Assembly: GCF_963678635.1 (NCBI RefSeq)
Contig: NC_087062.1
Location: 70,275,345 to 70,339,344, forward strand
Source: Symsagittifera roscoffensis
Taxonomy: Eukaryota > Xenacoelomorpha > Acoela > Convolutidae
Direction of reading: 5' to 3'
Length of the DNA stretch: 64,000 bases
The translations under genes and the position numbers were made by a program. Of the stretch, positions 16,158 through 26,029 are shown in pieces. The notes below the pieces were generated by a model. It was given only the letters and a program-made list of their open reading frames with translations, was not told the DNA's origin and searched no databases. Numbering within the stretch: the stretch's first letter is position 1; each line of letters starts with the position of its first letter.

Positions 16158-18680
16158 TTATTTGGATGGTTCTATCATGTCATACTCTAGTAGCGTTTCA
16201 ATCTCCTTTCTACACGCATCCGATTTGTGTGGGGTCATGCGCCTCACCCCCTCCCTGTGCGGTATTGCGTTTTCCTCAAGTTCTATTTCATGCTCAACAA
16301 AATTGCAACACCCGATGTCTGCCTTATGTCTTGAAAAAACTTCTTCGTTCCGTTCTAGTACGTCCTTGATGGCTTCGAGCTGTCCGTCCGTGAACTTGCC
16401 TCTTAGGTGTTCAATATCCGGTAGAACCGGTTTATTACCCTGTATTTTGTCTAATGTGGGCCGCTCCGGGAAATTCGAACAACTCGATAGTCCATCGTCC
16501 GTCTCTGACTTCAGTGACTTCACAAGACCTGATGAATCTTTTATTTTATTCAATCGTCTCAAGATACAAATTTTGTCCCTATGATTGGGACCATCAACAA
16601 CATCATTTTGTTTATGGTTTTCAGTCATTTCATATCGAATTTTAACAGGTAAAGCATATCCCAGTTTCCTCCCCCTCTGTATCGTGATTGGCATGTCAAG
16701 GGTATTCAACAAAACACTCACGCAGAGGCCGCTCTTCGTAATCGAGAAGGATCTTCCTAAAACAGCAGCACTTTGACTATTTGGGTTTGGGACTACACAT
16801 ACCTGCTTGTTGTCACTTAGTTCATTGTAATTTTTCATTCGTAAGCTTACAATCGCCGCCTCGTTCGCCTTTAGCCTCACCCTCTTACTCAAGAATACCG
16901 GTGCTTTGGTTTCATTTGCCATTATTAAATTTACCGGTTTGATTGCGTACCTCCTATCCGGGTTCCGCATCCTGAACATTGCGTTGTTTAGATCAATCGC
17001 TACATCAAAGTTCCTGATGAAGTCTCTGCCTAAAATAAATTGGTCAGACTCATCTAGGTTTTCTACCACAAGAAAGCTCATCCACAGGTTACGTTCCCCC
17101 AGATTGAGGGCTATTATCGGCGTTCTGCCCAACACCCGCAGGGCCCCTTTGTTTGCAGCTGACAACCGTATTCTCGAATCTATCAAATCACCTTTGTTGA
17201 AGCCCATTCGTTCCCAAGTTTCGATTGGTATGACACTCAAGACTGCTCCTGTATCAAGTAACCCACGTAACTGAGTCTTTTTGCCACTTATGTCTAGCAC
17301 GTGTCCTGTCACATCTGCCTCTGTCCCGATGTGCATCGCATCTTCTTCAAGCATGGCGCAGTGTCCGATCGATCTCACTTTCAACTCTTTTCTTCCCACG
17401 TAGATTTGCCCAATTAGGTCTTCATCACATGTTATCATTGTTTTGGTATAGATGTTGATTCCATCTATATTTAGCATCACTTCATGTGGACCATAAGCTT
17501 CTGTGTACCTGTTATCAACACGTACCGACTTGCTACCCCCTCTCGTGAGTAGTGCTCTCAACGCTCTAGAAGTCGTTTGTGGGCTTATACAAATCAAGTA
17601 ATCTGCGTACACATCAATGCGCATTATTGTCTGGTCACTTGGTTCGCTCAAGTTTCTTGTTACTTCGTGGCCGCCCACAGTGATTATTGACATTATTCTT
17701 GCCCCAATCTTTGTTATGCCAAATGGCTTTCCTGTAACCATTTTTACAGTGTTGCAGTTTCCATTTTTTGTCGACCCCTCAGTAGCTTCTGGTATTGTTT
17801 GTGCGCAACTTAATGTTTCACTCATTCTCTGTCTTTGGATCTCTTGCTTCAACCGTTGTTCTATTTCTTTCGCTGCCAGGTCTTGTTTCACTTTGTTGAT
17901 GGCCTCCGCTGCCGCCTTCTCATAATCTATTGCTAGGTCGTTCTTCGCCATGGCCTCTACTGCGCTACTACATTGTGTTACAGCTTTCACCGTTTTCGTT
18001 GGTAGCTCCGCACTTGGTCTTTCTAGGTTTTTCGTCTCAAATTCACCTTGTCTGTTTCTCTGGTTCTGCACCGCTGCTAGCGCCAACTTGTGTTTTGGAT
18101 GACTCTGATTCTTGACCGCTTCCCAAAACAACGGACAGTCCATCCTGAAGTGCCCCTCTTGGTTGCAGAAGAAGCATCTTGCACCTATTTTGATGATCAA
18201 GTCACTATAGAACTCGTGTTCCTCCATCTGGCTCATCTCTTCCTCATCGGGTGCATATCCCAAACTCTTCATGCCCTGTTTGTATGTCGTGCAATCCGCC
18301 ACATGATGATCCGCCGACCCGCAGTTAGCACATGACCTGCGTTTGTCCATGTCATCTCTAGGCTTGTACCATGACGACCTCTTTGGCTGACTTCCCTCTT
18401 GTGTGTTCCTGTTGTCTGAGTACGAGTATTTCTTGGGTTTCATCAGCATGTACTCTCTTGACTTCTGCCTCATCTCTTCTGGAGTTGGTGCACTGTCTTT
18501 CGACAATGTATAGTACGTTGCTAACATCGTTCTCAAGTCATCACTCTTTAACCCATCAATGAACTTCGAGGCGATGCTGAAGTTCCTTCGATTGGTAGAT
18601 TCTTCCGGGTCACTCCTTCTTCTCAAGCTCTCAAGATCATCTAGGAACCTGTCCATCGTCCCTTTGTCTCCTCTTTTCAA
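16158..18680 (-). CDS. gag-pol: Gag C-terminus with two zinc knuckles, aspartic protease and start of RT
   Basis: This 840-residue frame is open upstream and its first codon is TTG, so it is a continuation, not a true start. Residues 1-60 complete the gag core. Two CX2CX4HX4C knuckles lie at residues 117-130 and 169-182. A coiled basic linker follows. The aspartic protease motif DTGA is at residues 476-479, and a beta-rich segment typical of the protease-RT linker follows. The last ~50 residues begin the RT region (EIETLLEYDMIEPSK). It then meets TAA at 16158-16160, and the same frame carries on as RT beyond the stop. Fusion of nucleocapsid, protease and RT in one frame is normal for Ty3/gypsy. 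Confidence 0.9.
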   Translation of the reverse strand: MKRGDKGTMDRFLDDLESLRRRSDPEESTNRRNFSIASKFIDGLKSDDLRTMLATYYTLSKDSAPTPEEMRQKSREYMLMKPKKYSYSDNRNTQEGSQPKRSSWYKPRDDMDKRRSCANCGSADHHVADCTTYKQGMKSLGYAPDEEEMSQMEEHEFYSDLIIKIGARCFFCNQEGHFRMDCPLFWEAVKNQSHPKHKLALAAVQNQRNRQGEFETKNLERPSAELPTKTVKAVTQCSSAVEAMAKNDLAIDYEKAAAEAINKVKQDLAAKEIEQRLKQEIQRQRMSETLSCAQTIPEATEGSTKNGNCNTVKMVTGKPFGITKIGARIMSIITVGGHEVTRNLSEPSDQTIMRIDVYADYLICISPQTTSRALRALLTRGGSKSVRVDNRYTEAYGPHEVMLNIDGINIYTKTMITCDEDLIGQIYVGRKELKVRSIGHCAMLEEDAMHIGTEADVTGHVLDISGKKTQLRGLLDTGAVLSVIPIETWERMGFNKGDLIDSRIRLSAANKGALRVLGRTPIIALNLGERNLWMSFLVVENLDESDQFILGRDFIRNFDVAIDLNNAMFRMRNPDRRYAIKPVNLIMANETKAPVFLSKRVRLKANEAAIVSLRMKNYNELSDNKQVCVVPNPNSQSAAVLGRSFSITKSGLCVSVLLNTLDMPITIQRGRKLGYALPVKIRYEMTENHKQNDVVDGPNHRDKICILRRLNKIKDSSGLVKSLKSETDDGLSSCSNFPERPTLDKIQGNKPVLPDIEHLRGKFTDGQLEAIKDVLERNEEVFSRHKADIGCCNFVEHEIELEENAIPHREGVRRMTPHKSDACRKEIETLLEYDMIEPSK

Positions 18681-20211
18681 AGCGCATCATCGCTTGATGA
18701 CCCTTCATGCCTGAGCCGAATCTGTTTAACAATATTTCAAAGATTTTTTCCGCTGTGTCGCGTTCCTCTTCTTTCTTCGCAACCACGCATTTCAATGCCG
18801 TTCCTTCCAGATTGCTCAGTATCGCTGTGCATGCCTGCCTCTCATCGTTCAGGTTGTCTTTTTCTAAGTGCAGCCTCATGACTTCTACCCAAGTATCAAT
18901 GCATCCATCTGAATCATCCTTGAACTCCTTCGGTTTCTTGAAGGTTTTCCTGGATTTGTTGCCTCCTCTGTCACTCGAGTCGGTGTTCCTCGTGGCGAAG
19001 GCTTCTAGCGTCCTGTTCATCATTTCCCAGGTGCTTGCCCAAGTCATGGCATCCGGTCCCACGTTGTTGTGAGTCGTGGAGTCCCCGGGACCACTGGTTG
19101 TTTTCGCTGTTCCATTTTTTATAATGGCCCTGGCCCCCACCGGTGCCGTAATCGCGGCCTCCCGGGTTGCTGGTAACGGTGTTGACTGTCGTTTGTTCCT
19201 TTGAGGCTCCACGAAGTCCACTCTATTACCTTGTGTCCTCTCTGCAGCTGGCCTGTCTTGTTGTGTTGAATTCCTAAGAATAGCGTCTAGCTTTGTCTGT
19301 ATTGCACTTGAGCTCTCAGCCTGTTCCCTTTTCATCGTATCCATTCTCGTTTCCAAACTCCCTAACTGGCAATTCACTGTGTCATATCGCTGCTTCATTT
19401 CTTGCATGTCTTTTCTGATGTTCTTTTCTCGCTCTTCATCAGTGGTTTCTACTTTGTCAGACATCTTCTGAAGCTTTTCCTTCGTCGCTCTCGCTAGATG
19501 GAAATAGTTGTCCAAGTACTCATGTTTGTTGTGTCTCATTTCATTCCTTATCACATTTCTATCCTCTTCGCTGTGCTTCAGTTTCTCATCTATCTGATCT
19601 AGCTTCGCCATCAAGTCGCTTAACTCAAGAGTTGTCGTTCCATGGTTTGTTGTTGTCCTGTAGTTGGTCACTGGTCCCGATTTTCTCTGACCCTCGTTCT
19701 GCTCGGTCTCTGTTGTTCTCGTGGATACTGTTCCGAATGTTTTACTTTTCTCGACTTTCGTCTCCTCCACTGCTGCGTCCTTCGATCTCATTCCGACCAT
19801 CATTGCTAATCTTTCAGTAAAAGACGTTCTCTTTTGAGACTCATCCTTCACTGTTTCTGGCGTATTGCCTGTTGTGTCTTCCACGTTGTCTATCGGTGAG
19901 AACTCTATGGGATTCGGGTTAGGTTCTTCCGCATTAGGCATTGGAGTTGACTCTGTCGTCTTCTTTCCTGCTTCATCCACACTTTGATCAGGTGTCTCTA
20001 GATCAATCTCGATGTTGGGTTCTACTCGTTCCCCTTCCGTGCCCTCTTTTGCTTTGTTCTCCGTGGTACTCCTCGTGCTGACCATACTAACTGAAAAGTT
20101 CTTCTTTGTTACCTTCGGACCCATTGATGTTGTCTTACGTAGCGACGAATTGTACTTTGTCTTCGCTTCGGTAACTCTTTTTTCAGCTACCGGTACCCTG
20201 CTCCGCCTCAT
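18637..20211 (-). CDS. gag: Gag N-terminal part: coiled coil and retrotransposon gag core (truncated by frameshift)
   Basis: The frame gives 524 residues from an ATG at 20209-20211. Residues 1-190 are basic, then Ser/Thr-rich and acidic. Residues ~205-310 are charged heptad-like sequence, probably coiled coil. Residues ~395-524 look like a retrotransposon gag (capsid-like) core, with a TWASTWEMMNRTLEAF stretch and helical blocks ending near FGSGMKGHQAMMRFEKRR. The frame stops inside the conserved core and the rest continues in another frame from about 18680. That placement argues for an indel near the AAAGGG run rather than a programmed gag-pol shift. The product would form the particle that packages element RNA. 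Confidence 0.85.
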   Translation of the reverse strand: MRRSRVPVAEKRVTEAKTKYNSSLRKTTSMGPKVTKKNFSVSMVSTRSTTENKAKEGTEGERVEPNIEIDLETPDQSVDEAGKKTTESTPMPNAEEPNPNPIEFSPIDNVEDTTGNTPETVKDESQKRTSFTERLAMMVGMRSKDAAVEETKVEKSKTFGTVSTRTTETEQNEGQRKSGPVTNYRTTTNHGTTTLELSDLMAKLDQIDEKLKHSEEDRNVIRNEMRHNKHEYLDNYFHLARATKEKLQKMSDKVETTDEEREKNIRKDMQEMKQRYDTVNCQLGSLETRMDTMKREQAESSSAIQTKLDAILRNSTQQDRPAAERTQGNRVDFVEPQRNKRQSTPLPATREAAITAPVGARAIIKNGTAKTTSGPGDSTTHNNVGPDAMTWASTWEMMNRTLEAFATRNTDSSDRGGNKSRKTFKKPKEFKDDSDGCIDTWVEVMRLHLEKDNLNDERQACTAILSNLEGTALKCVVAKKEEERDTAEKIFEILLNRFGSGMKGHQAMMRFEKRRQRDDGQVPR

Positions 20212-20411
20212 TATTTACAATTGTTACTATTTACAGTATTATTATCTACAAAATTCTATTCTAAGGTTAAAACCTATTTTGACAAAAAAAATTTTATAAA
20301 AAGAAATCGACGATTTACTAAAAACAACTTTTCTTAAGCTCTTGAAAATTTTATATGTTAGGATAGGTTAGAGAATATGGTTTTACAATTGGTTACTTCA
20401 ACCTGACTTAT

Positions 20412-20894
20412 ATCCCAAGACCAACGTCCCAAGACTAGTGTCTCAAGACTAATGTCCCAAGACCAATGGCTCAAGACCAACGTCCCAAGACCACTGTCCC
20501 AAGACTAATGTCCCAGGACCAATGGCCCAAGACCAACGTCCCAAGACTATTGTCCCAAGACTAATGTCCCAAGACCAATGGCCCAAGACTAATGTCCCAA
20601 GACCAATGTCCCAAGACCACTGTCCCAAGACCAATGTCCCAAGACCACTGTCCCAAGACTAATGTCCCAAGACCAATGTCCCAAGACCACTGTCCCAAGA
20701 CCAATGTCCCAAGACCAATGGCCCAAGACTAAGGTCCTAAGACCAATGTCCCAAGACCACTGTCCCAAGACCAATGTCCCAAGACCAATGGCCCAAGACT
20801 ATTGTCCCAAGACCAATGTCCCAAGACCAATGTCCCAAGACCAATGTCCCAAGACCACTGTCCCAAGACCAACGTCCCAAGACCAATGTCCCAA
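20412..20894. repeat. 14-bp minisatellite (~34 units)
   Basis: The unit GTCCCAAGACCAAT and close variants (AAT/ACT/ACG/ATGGC endings) repeat in uninterrupted 14-nt steps. Because 14 is not a multiple of 3, every frame cycles through the same peptide period of 14 residues on both strands, which explains the false ORFs here. Confidence 0.93.
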
Positions 20895-21075
20895 GACTGT
20901 TTTGTACTAAGACTGCTCTGGTCCAAGACTGTCCCAAGGCTGCACTGTCCCAAGACTGTTTCGTACCAAGACTGCTCTGGTCCAAGACTGTCCCAAGGCT
21001 GCACTGTCCCAAGACTGTCCCAAGACTGTGTTGCCCCAAGACTGTCCCCAGACTGCAATGTCCCAAGACTTCTTC
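20895..21075. repeat. Higher-order repeat, ~59-bp period
   Basis: This continues the 14-bp array as a longer unit built from CCAAGACTG words (GTACCAAGACTGCTCTGG type). The first full unit starts at 20895 and the next at 20954, and later units are truncated. It looks like expansion of the same sequence. Confidence 0.8.
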
Positions 21076-21945
21076 GGTACTGTCCCAAGACTCGTCACTG
21101 AGTGTCTGAATATCGGGTCTCTTCTTCTTCGTTGTAGGGACTATTGAACCACTGTGCCTTTTACAACCACTTGAGCTCTAGTAAAAAATTTTCCCAAAAT
21201 CCCTATCTTACTGGTCAAAACCCAAATACTGACCCCCCTGTGTTTGAAACTCTAAATTCCCCGCAGGTATCTTGTGATCACCTGTTCGTTAAAATACCAA
21301 CAACAAATTTTCACCAAAACGTAAAATTTTAAACTGGAAAAAATTTCTAAAACAGACGGTTGAATTCTCCTGAAATTCAAGGTTGACTGATGTCAATCTT
21401 GTCCTAAAAAATGTCTGGTACCCGATTGCCACGCGTTTTCCTCCCCCCTGCTAGCGATCTTATGGGGTATCACAAAAACTGTCTATGTCCGTTCCCCCCT
21501 ACCGATCCGACCAGGGTACCTACCTTAACCTGACTCTAATTTTGGATGTCCGCTTCCTATAACCAACGCGTGTAATTATCTAATGTAACTAACTCGACGA
21601 TGCCGAACAATTAGTTACTCTAATGTGTCCCCCCTTTTTACAATTTATAACCGCTAACCTCTAACTTAACCAGCCCCCCTTCTAACCTCCCCCCTCTTTA
21701 GCCCCCCTCTTAAGCCGAAAAATCCCTTAAGCGCCGGGTGCTAAACCTCTCGAGAGAAAACCGTAGACCTGTTTCCAGGCCTGCTTGTGCAAAAACTTCC
21801 TCAAAACAATGGGACTCCGCTTATCTAATTTTACACTTATCTCCTATAATGTAATGTGGATTCTAACGATACCCGTTGCCCAACCTGTGCGTCCTCCTGT
21901 GGTGATCCTGTGCTGGTTGTCTCTGTTCTGCACTTGACAGCAGCA

Positions 21946-22139
21946 CCACTTTCCCACTTGGCTGGTCACCTCTTCCAGTCAAGTCTCCTAGTGGTCCGGT
22001 TCGATCCTTGTGAACCACTTTCCTACTCGGCTGGTCACCCTTTCCAGTCAAGTCTCCTTGTGGTCCGGTTCGATCCTTGTGAACCACTTTCCCACTCGAC
22101 TGGTCACCTCTTCCAGTCAAGTCTCCTAGTTGTCCGGTT
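21946..22139. repeat. 69-bp tandem repeat, ~2.8 copies
   Basis: Copies start at 21946, 22015 and 22084 with CCACTTTCC and run through CTGGTCACC, CAGTCAAGTCTCCT and GTCCGGTT. Copies differ at only a few positions. Confidence 0.9.
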
Positions 22140-22576
22140 TGGTTGCAATCTATCTGAAAACCCTTAACAACGCCCCCCACTCGGGCACCTTATTGAAGTC
22201 ACTGGTTTAAATTGCTATATTGATCGAAACGATCGGTCTTATAAAACAGTATGGGTATACTATTTAGTTAATATAAAGGTTTGATCCAAATGATCCGGTA
22301 TCAAAGTCACTGTCTTTTCGTTTTTTGGTTTTTGTTCCTTTTTCTATACTTTTTTCTTGTTTTTGTTTCCCTAGTTACCCCCCCTTTACTCGGTTAGCTA
22401 GGCCTCGTTCGGAGAGCGTACCAGGAAGTTTTCTCAAGTTTTCTTAAAAAGCTATCATGGTACAACCGGAAGGTTTACACGTTCCCGCTGAACCGTACCA
22501 CCGTTACTCTAGAATGGGCATGCAGCCCGGAGCTGTGTCAAGTGGGTTCGACTCCGTAGTCATGATGTCGTAAAAA

Positions 22577-22591
22577 CACCCAGGAGCGCCA
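22577..22591 (-). promoter_or_regulatory. Candidate primer-binding site
   Basis: Eleven bases inside the 5' LTR the minus strand reads TGGCGCTCCTGGGTG. It begins with the TGG expected to pair with a tRNA CCA end. I could not assign it to a tRNA, so it is tentative. Confidence 0.35.
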
Positions 22592-22602
22592 TAAAAACAC
22601 TA

Positions 22603-23494
22603 TGTAACAGTCGCCTACTTCAGTCACATATGAGGCTTAAGAAAAATAGGCCCTATAACCATTGGCTCAAGAGTCAGGGACACTATCTCTTGTGTTTTTC
22701 TACCTCAAGAACGGTCGGAGCCAATTCGGTTCGCTTGCGACATGAGACTAGAACCCGTTACAGCTTAAAGGCTACTACCAAAATATCCCCCACTCTAGAA
22801 AATAAGAACGTTCCCATACTTAGGTCTCAAAATACCCAAAATACACGAACGCCGTTAAAAACAGGGTCGGAACAATCCGTTAAGTCACTTTTTATTGGAC
22901 AGTGGAACTTGATCCATTTCAGATGGATCAACCTAAAACTCGCCTTATCTCAACATAACAATCATAAAACACACTCGAGAAATTTAAATTAGGGACTCAC
23001 ATGTTGATGCACTTGAGAACAAGGAGTAATTAAATTGGTATGCAACTCAAGAATTAGGTAATATACTAGATAAGTTTAATACTGGTCAGTTTTGGTAACA
23101 GAAGTAAGTTCTGGCTCTAGAATTTGAGTTTTTGTGTGAACCATTGGGACACTCAAGCTGTCCACCTTTCCATCGAAGGTTCACTCTAGTTTGTTCCGAA
23201 TAATAGTTCTCTCTTCTCTTTGTTATCTCTCTTCCTATTCCGGAATAAGACAGCTCTACTCGTGTCCTATTTTATATCTGGAAATTGCGAATAGCAATTT
23301 CCTGCTGTTTTTCTTGAGTATTTTCCCGCAATTGTAAATTCGGATGTTCTGATTTTTCACTTTTTGTTTTCAGTTGGTACGAGAAAACTGAGCATGACAG
23401 GCTCCATTCGAAATTTTGAAAATTAAAACTTTACTCCAAAAATACGTATTTTTGTGTCTCTCAAGGTCAAACTTCCAGACATGACCGACTGGCA
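22603..23494 (-). repeat. 5' LTR of the giant element (892 bp)
   Basis: This is the right-hand copy of the direct repeat. In element orientation it begins TGCCAGTC and ends CTGTTACA. It lies upstream of gag, so it is the promoter-bearing LTR. It differs from the left copy at about 20 positions by eye, including one 1-nt length difference. A TATA-like box at 23269-23276 would put transcription start about 250 bp in from the outer edge, giving a short U3 and a long R plus U5. Confidence 0.95.
23269..23276 (-). promoter_or_regulatory. TATA-like box in the 5' LTR
   Basis: On the minus strand this reads TATAAAAT, about 220 bp inside the outer LTR edge, and it is identical in the other LTR at 1681-1688. 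It is a plausible core promoter for the genomic transcript. The start site itself cannot be seen. Confidence 0.5.
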
Positions 23495-23499
23495 AAACT
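23495..23499. repeat. Target-site duplication AAACT (right)
   Basis: AAACT directly follows the right LTR and matches 1009-1013. Removing the element and one copy rejoins the flanks into a continuous stretch of an older related element. Confidence 0.92.
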
Positions 23500-23547
23500 A
23501 ACAAGTTGATCCACTGTTTCTGCATGCATTTCAGAGGAAGCCAGTGT

Positions 23548-24386
23548 TTAAAAAACTTTTTTGCTTAATTGTAGTGTCCTAAAAAATTCATGCAAATCTT
23601 GTTTGATTGTCTTCGATACTGTCAACCAATTATACTCTACCTGAGTTAGTTGTCCTGCAATGCTTCCTTTCCCATGATTCACCATAGAACGCTTAAAGTC
23701 CTTAAACATGCTTTCGCCCTTCTGGTTCAGGAATTTCATTTCCAAGGTCGCTCCAGTGAGAGTGCGGTCACTCCTTCTGGTCTTGTAACTGGCATATTTT
23801 AAAACTGCCATAGAGATATACGTTACCATCAATTTGTTCATCACTTTTGAGGTGTCTTGCAAACGGTCATCACTTTGCCCTAGGTCCTCTTCATCTTCCA
23901 CTTGCTTTCTTCTTGCTATGTTAGCTGTCTTCGCTAGAGATTCAGAGTGCACCTTCGTTTTTTCAAATTGTCCTCTCGTACCTTTGCTGCCGTTTTTCTT
24001 TTTCATGAACACCACTTGCATCCTTCCACAGCAAGTCCTATTCTCATGATTGCTATGATTTTCTTCCATTATGTCTAGAGGCAAGGTTCTTTGGAAACAT
24101 AACCTAGCTGCATTCTCTAGGTTCCAACTACAAAAATTTTCAGTTAACAATCTTGATTGCTTGATTGTCGTTGCTGAACACTGCCAGGAGAGCTACTTTC
24201 CTTTAAATTATGAATTGCATTCATAAAGGCTGAGAGAGTTTTCAGCTTGGAAGCTTCGTCCTCCACTGACTCTGTTGTCGTAGTCACCGTGTCTGTTTGC
24301 TCCAAATCGTCAAAGGAATTACAATCCAAGCTTGATACTTTTCCCATCGAGACGTTGTCATCATCATCTCTTCCTTCTGGTACCAC
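23548..24386 (-). pseudogene. Relic A: downstream-ORF segment (200- and 80-residue open pieces)
   Basis: Two overlapping open pieces, 23548-24150 (200 residues, basic, with a helical C-terminus ending LHEFFRTLQLSKKVF) and 24144-24386 (acidic, Thr-rich). Their position corresponds to the 5093-6690 part of the main element, with the same acidic-then-basic trend, but sequence similarity is weak. After 23548 the frame leads toward the insertion point. Confidence 0.5.
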
Positions 24387-24692
24387 ACAAATCGCTCCTT
24401 CTAATTGAATGTCCTCCTGGTCTATGTCTTCTCCTTGATTGCATTTTGGCTTTGATCCTGAAGATTCCTGTTGATCAACATCAATCTACTCGGTTGGGAG
24501 TTTTGGTATTATCAGCTCGCCGGCCGATTTGTCTTCTCATTTTTCGTGCATTACGACAACTACTTCACAGCCAAAGGGTGCCAGAGCATCTCTAGTCAAC
24601 GAGCATTTTGTCGCTATGAACTCTAACGTGCAGGGCATTTATCGCAGCTTCTTGGAGATTAACTTTTTCCTTCATAGCAGAGGGCGCCATGT

Positions 24693-25582
24693 TCAATTTA
24701 GCCCTTTCTTCCTAGAATCTTCCGGGCTTGGGAGTGGCGGAGTGGCTCGTCCTCCTCCTCGTTGAATACTGATGAGAGGATATTCTGGTAATTCCTCAGG
24801 CAATATCTTGAAGTCATCACAACCTTTTGTCTTTTTCATCACTCTTTGACACATAGTTAGCAGTCTCAGAATCCTCGTCACTTCTCCATTTGTCTTGTGA
24901 TATGGTCTAAGGTTCCACACTTTTGGTATTTTTCGATGTGTCCCTTTTCCACTTCAACCAATATAACAAGGAAGTGGTTGTTGAAATTGATGGTTGTTGT
25001 TTTGAGTTCGGCGATCGTTCCCAATAGCAAATCCTCGCTCATGGCCGCACGCAAGACATTCTGCTTAAACAAGTAGATTATGCTTCCATCATTTCTGAGA
25101 TAAGGTTCAAGTACATCACCGACATGCTGTAATTCCTACTTTTGGGTCACAAAGTGCAAACGTCAACGCTGGACCGTATATGACAATCACAAACTCACTG
25201 ACTCACCTTATCAATACCAGAGGATCGATCCTCATATCCAGACACAAATCCGTTACTAGCGACAGGCCGCCCACGTTGCTTCGCACATTCTCATCACTTC
25301 CAATTCTTTCATCTTTTCCGGTTCCAAAACAATTCTGCTGTAGGAGATACTGTATTTGTGTAGTTCTTATTTCCCTCATCTGTGCTTAAGAGGTTGGCCC
25401 TCTTTGCGAAATTTTATTTCTTCACATTCTCTCGCGTCTGTTTTGTGTATCGTGTCAGGGTGATGAGTTCCCCCAATCTGCCGTAAGCTACAGCAATCAG
25501 TGTCAGCAGACCGTCCATCGGAGGTTCTGTACTCCTTCTGTAAAAAGCACGGCAGATCACTTCTGGAAGTTTTCTGCTCCAA
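24693..25582 (-). pseudogene. Relic A: conserved unknown domain of the downstream ORF
   Basis: Fragments MDGLLTLIAVAYGRLGE (seen intact in unit B), IQYLLQQNCFGTG, LVTDLCLDMRIDPL, QNVLRAAMSEDLLLG and KYQKCGTLDHIT align in order with the 6672-7163 and end-7190 region of the main element. Frames are broken by at least four lesions. Confidence 0.7.
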
Positions 25583-26029
25583 TTGACACGAAAAGAACCA
25601 GGATCACTACGATCGACAATTCAGTGCCTACTTTGATGAAATCCTTGATCACTTAGGGGAAGAATTCAGGATTCAGTTTTTCCGGCGAGGACGCGGTCTA
25701 TCTGCTCGCAATCCTTCAAACATGCTAATTTGTTTGCACTTAGCCTTCTTTTCTTCGTGAATTCTCAAAGCTTGTCCTGTTCATTCTGTCCAAAAATTCA
25801 ACAGACGTTTTTCCTCCTTCTTCAGCAAATTTGATTCCTTCGGGATTTAATTATTCCCCAATACCTCAAGTAGAGGATTCAAGCGCAAACATTGTTTGAC
25901 GATCCGGCTTCGTTCTCAAAACCAGATCCTCCAAGTGAGCTTCAGTTTCTTTCGCAATTCGTCTTGTGGTCGTTTCTTGTTTTACCTCGTTCTCTCGGAA
26001 TCAACGGTCACTAGACATATCGATGATTA

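Larger units (their letters stand above)
20212..22602 (-). other. Element 5' leader, non-coding, rich in tandem repeats
   Basis: This 2.4-kb stretch lies between the 5' LTR and the gag start. It holds three kinds of tandem repeat (14-bp, 59-bp and 69-bp, listed separately). The remainder is C-rich runs and AT-rich spacer with no protein similarity that I recognise. ORFs called across the 14-bp array are repeat artefacts. Confidence 0.8.
1014..23494 (-). mobile_element. Giant Ty3/gypsy-type LTR retrotransposon (~22.5 kb) with extra downstream ORF
   Basis: Two direct repeats, 1014-1906 and 22603-23494, start TG and end CA and are flanked by the same 5-bp AAACT. The internal 20.7 kb reads on the minus strand in the order gag, zinc knuckles, aspartic protease, RT (YVDD), RNase H, H2C2 and DD35E integrase with GPF module, macro-like domain, then about 8.6 kb of additional coding sequence. 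The protease-RT-RNase H-integrase order is that of Ty3/gypsy elements. Those are typically 5-10 kb, so this one is exceptionally long because of the 2.4-kb repeat-filled leader and the downstream ORF. Many frameshifts and stops make the copy non-autonomous as assembled. The near-identical LTRs suggest a fairly recent insertion. Confidence 0.95.

Noticed and set aside
18637-18690. Programmed gag-pol frameshift
   Set aside because: The break lies inside the gag core, well before the zinc knuckles and protease, so a 1-nt indel is a better explanation. No slippery site plus structure was convincing.
20412-21109. Several 60-120-residue ORFs on both strands
   Set aside because: They are translations of the 14-bp and 59-bp tandem repeats, with period-14 peptides in every frame.
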